Shown piece by piece: positions 26,577 through 34,292 of a DNA stretch of 64,000 nucleotides (the first letter of the stretch is position 1; each line of letters begins with the position of its first letter). The notes beneath the pieces are model-generated. The model did not search any database and was not told the DNA's origin. It was given only the letters and a program-made list of their open reading frames with translations. The translations under genes were made by a program, and so were the position numbers. This stretch comes from an uncultured Draconibacterium sp. (GTDB lineage: Bacteria; Bacteroidota; Bacteroidia; Bacteroidales; Prolixibacteraceae): positions 1,273,001 through 1,337,000 of the forward strand of contig NZ_OY781464.1 in NCBI RefSeq assembly GCF_963676735.1, written 5' to 3'.

Positions 26577-28124
26577 TTACTTTTTTTCAGCACTGGTCGG
26601 TTTCTTTCGGTGTAGTTTCCACCACAAATACAGTCCACTAAGCAGCACAAGCATAATACAAACGCCTGCTAGTGGTACAAACAAAATATAAAAGCTGCCT
26701 ACCAGGTGTTCAAAAATTCGTCCGGTGTGTATTTCCAGGGCCACATTCCATAAAGCCATTGGAGATGCTTGTCGTATATTTTCAGGCATGGCGCCAAATG
26801 TTGACTTCTGATTTTTGGCGTTTAGCTCGATCGCGCCCCGACTGTAATCGAACCACCAGCTTTTGTTTTTGCACTGCACCAGTCCGCTTACAGTATTTGC
26901 ACCAATAGGCCGTGTCATACTCTGCGGTGCCTGGTATGTTTCTCCGCTAAAATAGTTGCTTATACCACCATTTTGCAAGTTCCACAAATACATTCCGCTA
27001 AACGAACCAATCATTAGGTGGTGCGTGCCTATAGGTTTTAGCACATTACACCCCATAACACTAACTGGTGGTTGTAAAGGAGCAGGCCGAAGATTTTTAC
27101 TCAAACTCTCTTCAGCAAAATAAAAACCATCGGAAGTAGAAAAAATATATTGTTGCCTTTCTTCATCCCAGTAAATACGTCGTAATTTATCAAACCACGG
27201 ATTGGGACTGTCGAGGTGGGTACCCGGAATTATGCCCACTTGTTTTGGCGCAATGGCAATTAGCAGTGGAGGGCGCAGGTGCATCCCTGCAAAAGTGTTT
27301 ATGAGTAAAAAAAGCACAAATCCATACCCTGCGGCGTTGTGCCAGCTTAAGTTGCGTTTTTTGGTTTTAATAAATGCCGCCTTTTGTTTGTGCTTATGTT
27401 TTACGCGTTTAATCAACTTTGGAAAGAAAAAGTGCAGCAATCCGCTTAACGAAAGAAAAATGGTAACCAGCCCCAGCAAATCAACAAAAAGTTTTCCGGG
27501 CGTTCCAAACAGTTCGCCGCTGTGCAACTGCCACATTGTTGTAAATAGCCCTGTTTTTTGTTGATAATGAAGTGGTTCGGGAAGTTTAATCGTGTTGAAT
27601 TGTTGTCCGTTCGTACTCTTTAGCAGATAATGCCGGGTGAGCACCAGCAATTCATCATCTTTGCAGATTACATCGGCAATGCGTTCCTTTTTTACCGGAA
27701 GAGGCACTTTTTTCCACTTTCGTTCATCAAATCGCCGCTTGTAAAGCCCCATATGTGTACCTGCAAAAAAGTGGTTGGAAAAGCTTGCCATGGAATAAAT
27801 TTTTCTGTTGTCAATTCCTTGCGGAAAACCCTGGTTAAAGTCAGTAAAGGTTTGCAGATTATCGTCAGATTTCCACACCCCGGTATTTCCAAAAATAAGA
27901 GTACTGTTGTTCCAAGCCAACGAACCACGCACGGCTGCCAGGTTCCAGTTGTTGTAGCGGTAGTTCTCGGGAAGCAGCTTTCGTGAAACCGAAATTCCAG
28001 AAAAAAGTTGCCGGTGGTTCATAACAATTCCTGTTGTTGCAAATAAAATGGCAATAAAAGCAATAATTATGGCCGGCCATTTATGTAATTTCTTGCAAGT
28101 TTTTATGAAACGCTTTCTGGACAT
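26577..28124 (-). CDS. PepSY-associated transmembrane protein with propeller-like domain
   Basis: A 515-residue inner-membrane protein. It starts with the PepSY-TM signature HKWPAIIIAFIAILFATTGI, and further helices lie near ~212-232, ~268-288 and at the C-terminus (~480-505). Two soluble parts between them contain BNR/WD-type repeats (FGNTGVWKSDDNLQTFTDF; FAGTHMGLYKRR). Such proteins are often linked to iron reduction or respiration. It has the same operator-promoter arrangement as nrfH, so it is probably co-regulated with nitrite reduction. Function not established. Confidence 0.75.
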   Translation of the reverse strand: MSRKRFIKTCKKLHKWPAIIIAFIAILFATTGIVMNHRQLFSGISVSRKLLPENYRYNNWNLAAVRGSLAWNNSTLIFGNTGVWKSDDNLQTFTDFNQGFPQGIDNRKIYSMASFSNHFFAGTHMGLYKRRFDERKWKKVPLPVKKERIADVICKDDELLVLTRHYLLKSTNGQQFNTIKLPEPLHYQQKTGLFTTMWQLHSGELFGTPGKLFVDLLGLVTIFLSLSGLLHFFFPKLIKRVKHKHKQKAAFIKTKKRNLSWHNAAGYGFVLFLLINTFAGMHLRPPLLIAIAPKQVGIIPGTHLDSPNPWFDKLRRIYWDEERQQYIFSTSDGFYFAEESLSKNLRPAPLQPPVSVMGCNVLKPIGTHHLMIGSFSGMYLWNLQNGGISNYFSGETYQAPQSMTRPIGANTVSGLVQCKNKSWWFDYSRGAIELNAKNQKSTFGAMPENIRQASPMALWNVALEIHTGRIFEHLVGSFYILFVPLAGVCIMLVLLSGLYLWWKLHRKKPTSAEKK

Positions 28125-28143
28125 ACGCTGTAATTAACGGGAG

Positions 28144-28151
28144 CAAATGTG
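28144..28151 (-). promoter_or_regulatory. -7 promoter element of the PepSY gene (CACATTTG)
   Basis: Close to TAnnTTTG with one change. Its last G lies 36.5 bases from the centre of the palindrome at 28172-28189, the same distance as in the nrfH promoter. Confidence 0.55.
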
Positions 28152-28171
28152 CCTGAATTTTTTAACACAGG

Positions 28172-28189
28172 TTGTAACATTTGATACAA
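28172..28189. promoter_or_regulatory. CRP/FNR-type palindrome upstream of the PepSY gene
   Basis: TTGTAACA-tt-TGATACAA, an 18-bp inverted repeat with one mismatch. It matches the nrfH operator at 31799-31816. Centred near -41.5 from the inferred start, it fits class II activation. Confidence 0.6.
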
Positions 28190-28251
28190 AAAAAGTAAAC
28201 ACGCTTGCTTAAACAAGTGGTTGGATTAGTTGGGGGATATTAAAGATTTAT

Positions 28252-28298
28252 AAAAAGGATGCCATTGCAACCTCCGGAAACAATAACATCCTTTTTTA
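28252..28298. terminator. Intrinsic terminator of the nrf-porin transcript
   Basis: AAAAAGGATG pairs with CATCCTTTTTT, with a second inner ATTG/CAAT pairing. It lies 27 bases after the porin stop (minus strand) and has T-runs on both sides, so it may act in both directions. Confidence 0.7.
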
Positions 28299-28324
28299 AA
28301 CCGGGAGTTCGGCCACTTTGTAGT

Positions 28325-29539
28325 TTATTTGATAAACGTTGGGTTTATTGCCAGCATTACATAGCCCCAATATTGGCTTGCCGAACTATCGCCACCTTTT
28401 AATAATTCCATCGATTCTCCTGCAAACATTCCCGACAGTCCGAAGGATATTTTGGCCATTGGATTTACAGTCCAGCCTAATGCCAGATCGATTTCTGTTC
28501 CCAGGTATTTATCCGCATTGGCAGCAATTTCAGCTGCTGCTCCAAAATAATGCAAATGAGCATCAAAAGCCAGTTTGTTTTTGCTGTAGTTGTATTTCAG
28601 GTACAAATCGTTTAAACCAACCGACCCGATATGGTTACCCACATAAAAATAATCCATAAAACCATTGAACTTATGGTTGGTGCCATACAATGGGGTAAAC
28701 GATTTATAATCCGTATCATCATAAGCACTTCCCGACAGGTGTTCGAAGCCGAGGGTGAAAGTTGCTAAGCTCGCTTCTGCCAGAAAGTTAAAAGCCGAAA
28801 TAGATGCGCCGGAAACATGCTTGCCGGTTTGGTAATACAGGTTCGATACCAGTTGAATTGTTTTAATCCTGCCATTAACATGTCCGCCCATCGTTTGGCT
28901 GAATTTATTTTTTTGCTCGCCATCTTCTATTGCCGGCACCCCGTTGTTCAGGAATAGCAGGCTTAAAGCTGCTTTTTCCCAGCTATTGTTAAACCAGATA
29001 AATTGCAGGTCTTTGTAGGCATCGGGGCCATTGTAGTCGCTGTTGGTTATATCACCATTTTCGTGGTGGGCAATTCCAAAATGAAGTTTAAGGTCTTTTT
29101 CGTATTTGAAAACCGCTACATCGTGCGATCGTGCCTGGTGAGCCCAGCCTACGTTACCAAAAATACGTGAGTCGTCGTACACCAATTCCTGTCGCCCGGC
29201 TTTTAACGAAAATTCCTTGCTGAAAAGTATTTCGGCCCAGGCCTGATGTAATGAAACTGCATAATCTTCGTTGCTTACCAGTTGGGCCTGATTTCCCCAC
29301 CGGCGCACATCCTGCAAAACCAGGCTGGTTTTTATAAATTCGTTTGAATAACCGGCATTTAAGCGTGTGCGTTGTGCGGTAATAGTTGAGGCGTCCTGAT
29401 TCTCAGAAGCCAGGCTTTTGTATCCGTGACTCAATTCTGTGCGGGGCCTGAACTCGCCTGATAGCGTAAACTGCGCTTGTGCGAAGTGGGCAATACCCAG
29501 GCCAAATACCATCAAAACGATGTATTTTAATCTTGTCAT
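28325..29539 (-). CDS. Alginate-export-like outer-membrane porin
   Basis: A 404-residue outer-membrane protein. Signal peptide ~1-22; then FTLSGEFRPRTELSHGYKS, TAQRTRLNAGYSNE and KAGRQELVYDDSRIFGNVGW, all landmarks of the alginate_exp (AlgE-like) barrel family. It should form an ~18-strand barrel ending in AINPTFIK. It follows nrfA by 100 bases on the same strand and lacks a clear promoter of its own, so it may serve nitrite or solute entry for the Nrf system. The substrate is inferred from position only. Confidence 0.75.
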   Translation of the reverse strand: MTRLKYIVLMVFGLGIAHFAQAQFTLSGEFRPRTELSHGYKSLASENQDASTITAQRTRLNAGYSNEFIKTSLVLQDVRRWGNQAQLVSNEDYAVSLHQAWAEILFSKEFSLKAGRQELVYDDSRIFGNVGWAHQARSHDVAVFKYEKDLKLHFGIAHHENGDITNSDYNGPDAYKDLQFIWFNNSWEKAALSLLFLNNGVPAIEDGEQKNKFSQTMGGHVNGRIKTIQLVSNLYYQTGKHVSGASISAFNFLAEASLATFTLGFEHLSGSAYDDTDYKSFTPLYGTNHKFNGFMDYFYVGNHIGSVGLNDLYLKYNYSKNKLAFDAHLHYFGAAAEIAANADKYLGTEIDLALGWTVNPMAKISFGLSGMFAGESMELLKGGDSSASQYWGYVMLAINPTFIK

Positions 29540-29589
29540 AGTTGATAATTTGTGATGTTAAATTTAGAATTGGCAGTTGCACATAATGA

Positions 29590-29624
29590 CCGGTTGACTG
29601 CCCTTGGTATCGGCAATCAACCGG
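29590..29624. repeat. Inverted repeat between nrfA and the porin gene
   Basis: ccggttgactgcc pairs with ggcaatcaaccgg (13 bp with one G-T/C-A mismatch) around a 9-base loop. There is no T-run in the direction of transcription, so it looks like an mRNA processing or stability element rather than a terminator. Confidence 0.5.
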
Positions 29625-29639
29625 CTATTGAATAAGCAT

Positions 29640-31154
29640 TTACTTTGGGTTTGAAGCAACGATGTCGTAGCCTTTTTCGCGTTCTTCAGCTTGTTTTTCC
29701 CATTCCGGAATAACCGTTTTTAGGAATTCCTGTTTCTCTGAATTGAGCTTTTTCATATCCAGTCCGATAAACTCCTGTGCTTTTGCTTTAGTTGAAATAT
29801 CGGGGTAGGGTATCTCCTGGTTATGACCAAGATCGGCAAGCAAACGGGCAAGTTTTATGCGAGTTTCCTGCGCAATATCAATAGCGGTAGAAATAACCCT
29901 GCTGGTTTCAACCGGCGAGTGGAAAGATCCACCGTGGCTGGCAGCAGCATAATCCCAGCGCCATTGGGCGTGGCGTATTCCCTGAAGAATGTCTTTCATT
30001 TGTGCTTCGTTGGCACCGAGGTCCCAGGCTTTTTTAGCCTCCACATGGGCGCGCACAACCAGTTCTTCCAACTTATCGCGGTTTTCAATAATTTTATCCT
30101 GTCGTTCATAAACATTGGCCATTAAAGTGCCGGCTTCTTCGCGGTGGCATACCTGACACGAATTGGCAATGTTGTTTAAGGGCGACTGCATTTTGTGGTC
30201 GGTAAATTTTTGTCCACCCTCGCTTTTGTAAGGCATGTGGCAATCGGCACACGAAACACCACGTTGAGCATGAATACCGGTCATGTATACTTCGTAGCCC
30301 GGGTGTTGCGCTTTTAACATCGGGGCTTTGCTTAAGGCATGAGTCCAGTCGGCAAATTCGAGTTTGTCGTAGTATTCCTCCATTGCCTCGGCCGAAAAGC
30401 CATTATCCCACGGAAAAGTGAGGTAGTTGGCGCCGGGTGCTGTTTCTTTTTTAAAATAATATTCAACATGACATTGCGCGCACACCAAACTACGCATTTC
30501 CTGGTGGCTGGCTTTATTAATGTCTTTTCCCATGCGCTCAAAGGCTTCAATAAGTGCAGGGCGTGTAATTCTCAGGTTCATGTTTTCAGCATCGTGGCAA
30601 TCGCCGCAACCAATGGGGTTTACCACCTCAGGTCCCAGTTCTGCCCATTTGCCGGTATAAAATTGTGCTACCCCGCGCTCGTTCATCAAACGCGGTACAT
30701 CAGGGCTTTTACAGGTCATGCAGGTTGTTGGCATTGGCCCGTCATTAGGGCCTTTGGGAGCCCCGGTTCGTAGCGTGTTTTGTAAATCGGTAACTGCATA
30801 ATAGTGCCCGCGACCCTGGTTGTAGTCTTTTGCAAAACCATAACCTGCCCAAAGTACCACTAACCGGGGATCAACTTCAAGCATATCAATCATGGCATTG
30901 CCGTTGTATTTGGTTCTGAAAGAGGTATCAGCAGTAGCATAATACGATTGAAATTCGCGGGGGTAGTTCTCGCCCCAAACTTCGTTTCGCGGATCAAACT
31001 GATTGATTTTGTTCTTCGGAACATTTACATAAGCAGCTTCAGCACGTCGTTCCAGAATAGAAGAAGCCAGCAGGCCCAAAAGGAAAACTACGATTATGGT
31101 AGCAATAAAAATTCCCCAGTTAAGCAGCGGATGGCGTTTTGATTTTGTAGTCAT
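29640..31154 (-). CDS. nrfA: Ammonia-forming cytochrome c nitrite reductase, catalytic subunit
   Basis: A 504-residue pentaheme enzyme that reduces nitrite to ammonium with six electrons. One N-terminal helix (~12-33) anchors or exports it. Heme sites in order: CMTCK (145-149, the catalytic heme with lysine ligand), CGDCH (183-187), CAQCH (225-229), CADCH (302-306), CQVCH (333-337). Downstream sequence fits the NrfA family, and length is near the usual ~480-510. It begins 12 bases after nrfH. It acts on the outer face of the inner membrane with NrfH as quinol-linked electron donor. Confidence 0.97.
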   Translation of the reverse strand: MTTKSKRHPLLNWGIFIATIIVVFLLGLLASSILERRAEAAYVNVPKNKINQFDPRNEVWGENYPREFQSYYATADTSFRTKYNGNAMIDMLEVDPRLVVLWAGYGFAKDYNQGRGHYYAVTDLQNTLRTGAPKGPNDGPMPTTCMTCKSPDVPRLMNERGVAQFYTGKWAELGPEVVNPIGCGDCHDAENMNLRITRPALIEAFERMGKDINKASHQEMRSLVCAQCHVEYYFKKETAPGANYLTFPWDNGFSAEAMEEYYDKLEFADWTHALSKAPMLKAQHPGYEVYMTGIHAQRGVSCADCHMPYKSEGGQKFTDHKMQSPLNNIANSCQVCHREEAGTLMANVYERQDKIIENRDKLEELVVRAHVEAKKAWDLGANEAQMKDILQGIRHAQWRWDYAAASHGGSFHSPVETSRVISTAIDIAQETRIKLARLLADLGHNQEIPYPDISTKAKAQEFIGLDMKKLNSEKQEFLKTVIPEWEKQAEEREKGYDIVASNPK

Positions 31155-31166
31155 AAGAATTGATAT

Positions 31167-31742
31167 TTAGTTATTTTTAATATACGTTTTTAACCAATCG
31201 GGAACCGGGCTGGAAGGGAGCGGCACTTTGGCATTGGGAACACTCGACAGGCTGTTTACCCGGCCATGGGGTACTTCGCGGTGGCATTCCCAACAAGGGC
31301 GGTCTTGCATGTGTGCCGTGTGCGCTTCAACCGACGAAGCCAGCTTGGGGTCGGTAATTTGTTGCTGGTGGCAGCGAATGCAATTGTTGTGTACCACCTC
31401 TTTTCCCGCTTCATGAATAAAAATTACCTGTGGTTCCATTCGTAGTGTAAACATTGTGGCATGTCTCAATCCATCCTTCGCTTTAAAATAATATTTGTTA
31501 AAAACATTATTGTGCGGAACATGGCAGTCGTTGCAATGGGCAACCTCGCGGTGCGAACTGTGGTTCCATGTGGCATATTGCGGTGCCATAATGTGGCAGT
31601 TTGTGCAGGTTTCTGGTTTGTCGGATAAGTAAGAATGTGCTTTTGAAATGTACAGGATAAACGCTACCAGGCCAACAAGAATGCTTAGTACAAGCAGCAC
31701 CGGTAATCTCCATTTTTCGGGAGGAAGTAGTTTCTGCAGCAT
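31167..31742 (-). CDS. nrfH: Tetraheme cytochrome NrfH, quinol dehydrogenase subunit
   Basis: A 191-residue NapC/NirT-family cytochrome. One N-terminal transmembrane helix (~13-32) is followed by four heme sites: CTNCH (46-50), CNDCH (70-74), CIRCH (121-125), CWECH (150-154). It oxidises menaquinol and passes electrons to NrfA. It is the first gene of the nrfHA transcript, preceded by a CRP/FNR-type palindrome and -7 element. Confidence 0.95.
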   Translation of the reverse strand: MLQKLLPPEKWRLPVLLVLSILVGLVAFILYISKAHSYLSDKPETCTNCHIMAPQYATWNHSSHREVAHCNDCHVPHNNVFNKYYFKAKDGLRHATMFTLRMEPQVIFIHEAGKEVVHNNCIRCHQQQITDPKLASSVEAHTAHMQDRPCWECHREVPHGRVNSLSSVPNAKVPLPSSPVPDWLKTYIKNN

Positions 31743-31770
31743 AGTTATAAATTCGGTTAATTATATAAAG

Positions 31771-31778
31771 CAAAGTTG
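31771..31778 (-). promoter_or_regulatory. -7 promoter element of nrfH (CAACTTTG)
   Basis: One change from TAnnTTTG. It predicts a start near 31766, 24 bases before the ATG, and puts the upstream palindrome at about -41.5. No good -33 element is present, which fits activator dependence. Confidence 0.55.
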
Positions 31779-31798
31779 ATTTTACTTCTTACCAAATT

Positions 31799-31816
31799 TT
31801 GTAACAGATGTTACAT
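31799..31816. promoter_or_regulatory. CRP/FNR-type palindrome upstream of nrfHA
   Basis: TTGTAACA-ga-TGTTACAT contains a perfect 16-bp inverted repeat (31800-31815). The same motif precedes the PepSY gene. Binding by a CRP/FNR-superfamily regulator, such as an HcpR-like protein, is inferred; no such regulator is encoded in this window. Confidence 0.65.
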
Positions 31817-31967
31817 TTTGAGCTTATTTTTAAAATTGAAAGTGTTTTTTGTAATGATTTTAAATTAGCTGCTCTACTTTGTGTTTGACCTTGTTAAGTT
31901 ACACATAGTTAGTGTTTTGCTGTGTTTTTTGTTGTTGTGTTATTTTCTGAAAAACATGACAATTCAG

Positions 31968-31998
31968 GTTGCATACTATTTTCAAATTTCTACTTTTG
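31968..31998 (+). promoter_or_regulatory. Promoter of iorAB
   Basis: gTTG at 31968-31971, a 19-base spacer and TACTTTTG at 31991-31998 match the Bacteroidota TTTG/N19-21/TAnnTTTG promoter. The predicted start is about 20 bases before the iorA ATG. Confidence 0.65.
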
Positions 31999-32021
31999 TT
32001 GGCTTCGAAAATTAAACCAAA

Positions 32022-33641
32022 ATGCAAAAGAATCTATTTTTAGGGGTTGAAGCCATTGCGCAGGGCGCAATCGATGGTGGAATATCAGGTGTTTATGCCT
32101 ATCCGGGAACCCCATCAACCGAAATTACCGAGTTTATCCAGGACAGCGAACTGGCCACTAAGAAAGGTATTCGTAGTAAATGGTCGGCCAACGAAAAAAC
32201 TGCTTACGAAGCAGCGCTGGGGATGTCGTATGCCGGAAAACGCACCATGGTATGTATGAAACATGTGGGTTTAAATGTGGCTGCCGATGCTTTTATCAAT
32301 TCAGCGATAACAGGTATTAACGGTGGTTTGGTACTTACCGTTGCCGACGATCCATCAATGCACTCGTCGCAAAACGAACAGGATTCGCGTTTCTACGGAA
32401 AGTTTGCTATGATTCCGGTTTTAGAACCCAGCAACCAGCAGGAAGCGTACGATATGGTGCGCGAAGGTTTTGAACTTTCAGAACAGCTGGAGGTACCGGT
32501 TATGGTGCGTATTACTACCCGGTTGGCACACTCGCGGGCCGGCGTTGTGCGAAATACCGAACTGGAGCAAAACGCTTTACAATTACCCGGCGATCCGAGC
32601 CAGTTTGTACTGTTACCTGCCATTGCCCGGAAAAGATACAAGGGCCTGCTTGAAAAACAGGAACAGTTTGAGAAAGCCGCAAAAAAATCGGAATATAACC
32701 TGTATAAAAAAGGGGAGGATAAAAGTTTTGGGATAATTGCCTGTGGAATTGCCTACAATTATTTATTGGAAAATTACCCCGAGGATGATTGTCCGTACAC
32801 TGTTTTTAAACTGGCACAGTACCCGGTTCCGCAGAAAATACTGGATAAAATGGCCAAAAACTGCGAAGAGGTGCTGGTGCTTGAAGAAGGTTATCCGGTT
32901 GTGGAAGAGCACATAAAAGCAGTTTTTAAGAAAGATATAAAAGTATCGGGGCGTTTAAGTGGCGCCTTGCCGCGCGATGGCGAACTAAATGCCGATTTGG
33001 TAGCCAAAGCTTTAGGAAAAGAAACGCAGGTAGGTGCCGATGTTCCCGGGTTGGTTGTTAACCGCCCACCGGCCCTGTGTCAGGGATGCGGCCACCAGGA
33101 TATGTACAAAGCCTTAAACGAATCGTTGGACAAGTACACCAAAGGTCGCGTGTTTTCAGATATCGGTTGCTACACACTGGGCGCACTTCCGCCGTATAAA
33201 AGTATTTATTCGTGTGTTGATATGGGGGCCTCGGTAACCATGGCCAAAGGGGCGGCTGATGCGGGCTTGATTCCGGCAGTAGCGGTAATTGGCGACTCAA
33301 CGTTTACGCACTCCGGAATAACCGGTTTGTTAGATGCCGTTAACGACAGATCAAATATTGTTGTGGTAATTTCCGATAACGAATCGGTATCGATGACCGG
33401 TGGTCAGGAATCGTCGGCATTAGGAAAAATTGAAAGTATTTGCACTGGTGTTGGGGTAGATCCGAAGCATATTCGTGTATTAACACCCTTAAAAAAATAC
33501 CACGAACTGATGGTGCAAACTTTTGAAGAAGAGATTGCCTATGAAGGCGTTTCGGTAATTGTTTTCCGCAGAGAGTGTATACAGGCTGCGGCCAAACGTT
33601 TGCGCAAACAAAAGAAAATGAAGGACAACCCCAATAAATAA
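32022..33641 (+). CDS. iorA: Indolepyruvate:ferredoxin oxidoreductase, alpha subunit
   Basis: A 539-residue thiamine-diphosphate enzyme subunit. The N-terminal pyrimidine-binding domain begins AYPGTPSTEITEFI. A middle domain and the C-terminal PP domain follow, with PPALCQGCGHQDMY, the TPP-Mg motif start VIGDSTFTHSGITGLL and NESVSMTGGQ. It oxidatively decarboxylates aryl-pyruvates from aromatic amino acids to acyl-CoA while reducing ferredoxin. The ferredoxin-like CxxCxxC domain found at the C-terminus of many archaeal IorA proteins is absent; the protein ends in a lysine-rich tail. iorB follows after 6 bases. Confidence 0.93.
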   Translation: MQKNLFLGVEAIAQGAIDGGISGVYAYPGTPSTEITEFIQDSELATKKGIRSKWSANEKTAYEAALGMSYAGKRTMVCMKHVGLNVAADAFINSAITGINGGLVLTVADDPSMHSSQNEQDSRFYGKFAMIPVLEPSNQQEAYDMVREGFELSEQLEVPVMVRITTRLAHSRAGVVRNTELEQNALQLPGDPSQFVLLPAIARKRYKGLLEKQEQFEKAAKKSEYNLYKKGEDKSFGIIACGIAYNYLLENYPEDDCPYTVFKLAQYPVPQKILDKMAKNCEEVLVLEEGYPVVEEHIKAVFKKDIKVSGRLSGALPRDGELNADLVAKALGKETQVGADVPGLVVNRPPALCQGCGHQDMYKALNESLDKYTKGRVFSDIGCYTLGALPPYKSIYSCVDMGASVTMAKGAADAGLIPAVAVIGDSTFTHSGITGLLDAVNDRSNIVVVISDNESVSMTGGQESSALGKIESICTGVGVDPKHIRVLTPLKKYHELMVQTFEEEIAYEGVSVIVFRRECIQAAAKRLRKQKKMKDNPNK

Positions 33642-33647
33642 GAAAAA

Positions 33648-34229
33648 ATGAAGACAGATATTATATTAGCCGGAGTTGGCGGACAGGGTATCCTTTCCAT
33701 CGCATCAATTATTGGCGATGCAGCCATAAATGAAAATTTATACTTAAAACAAGCTGAAACACATGGAATGAGTCAGCGGGGTGGGGCGGTAGTATCGCAC
33801 CTGCGAATTGCCGATACCGAAATTGCTGCCGATTTAATACCAATGGGTAAAGCCGACCTGATTCTTTCGGTTGAACCCATGGAGGCCTTGCGCTATTTGC
33901 CATTCCTATCGCCCAAAGGCTATGTGGTAACCAATACCACACCGTTTATAAATATTCCGAATTACCCGGAGTTAAACGAAATTTTGGCAGAAATAGAAAA
34001 GCAGCCACGGTTTGTGGCGATTGATGCCGACAAAATTGCCGCAGAAATTGGCAATAAACGTGCTTCGAATGTAGTGATGCTGGGAGCAGCTACTCCTTTT
34101 ATCGATATTGAACCGGAAAAGATTGAAGCCGGCATCGAACATATTTTCTGTATAAAAGGCGAGGCAGTTGTTGAAATGAACCTTAAAGCCTTTCAGGCAG
34201 GCCGATCTTTTGCCCTCGAAAATAAATAA
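33648..34229 (+). CDS. iorB: Indolepyruvate:ferredoxin oxidoreductase, beta subunit
   Basis: A 193-residue POR gamma-type subunit: GVGGQGILSIASIIGDAA (residues ~8-25) and QAETHGMSQRGGAVVSHLRI are diagnostic. It pairs with the IorA protein encoded immediately upstream. Length is typical (~190-200). Transcription should end at the hairpin 34252-34286. Confidence 0.95.
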   Translation: MKTDIILAGVGGQGILSIASIIGDAAINENLYLKQAETHGMSQRGGAVVSHLRIADTEIAADLIPMGKADLILSVEPMEALRYLPFLSPKGYVVTNTTPFINIPNYPELNEILAEIEKQPRFVAIDADKIAAEIGNKRASNVVMLGAATPFIDIEPEKIEAGIEHIFCIKGEAVVEMNLKAFQAGRSFALENK

Positions 34230-34251
34230 GGTAAGCGATTACGAAAAATAT

Positions 34252-34286
34252 AACCCGCTCCGTTTAGTACGCGAGCGGGTTTCTTT
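34252..34286. terminator. Bidirectional terminator between iorB and the sulfatase gene
   Basis: AACCCGCTC pairs with GAGCGGGTT over a 12-base loop, followed by tcttttttc on the plus strand. It lies between two converging genes. Confidence 0.75.
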
Positions 34287-34292
34287 TTTCAA

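Noticed and set aside
30339..30773. A 144-codon open frame opposite nrfA
   Set aside because: nrfA is certain from five heme motifs; the opposite frame is incidental.
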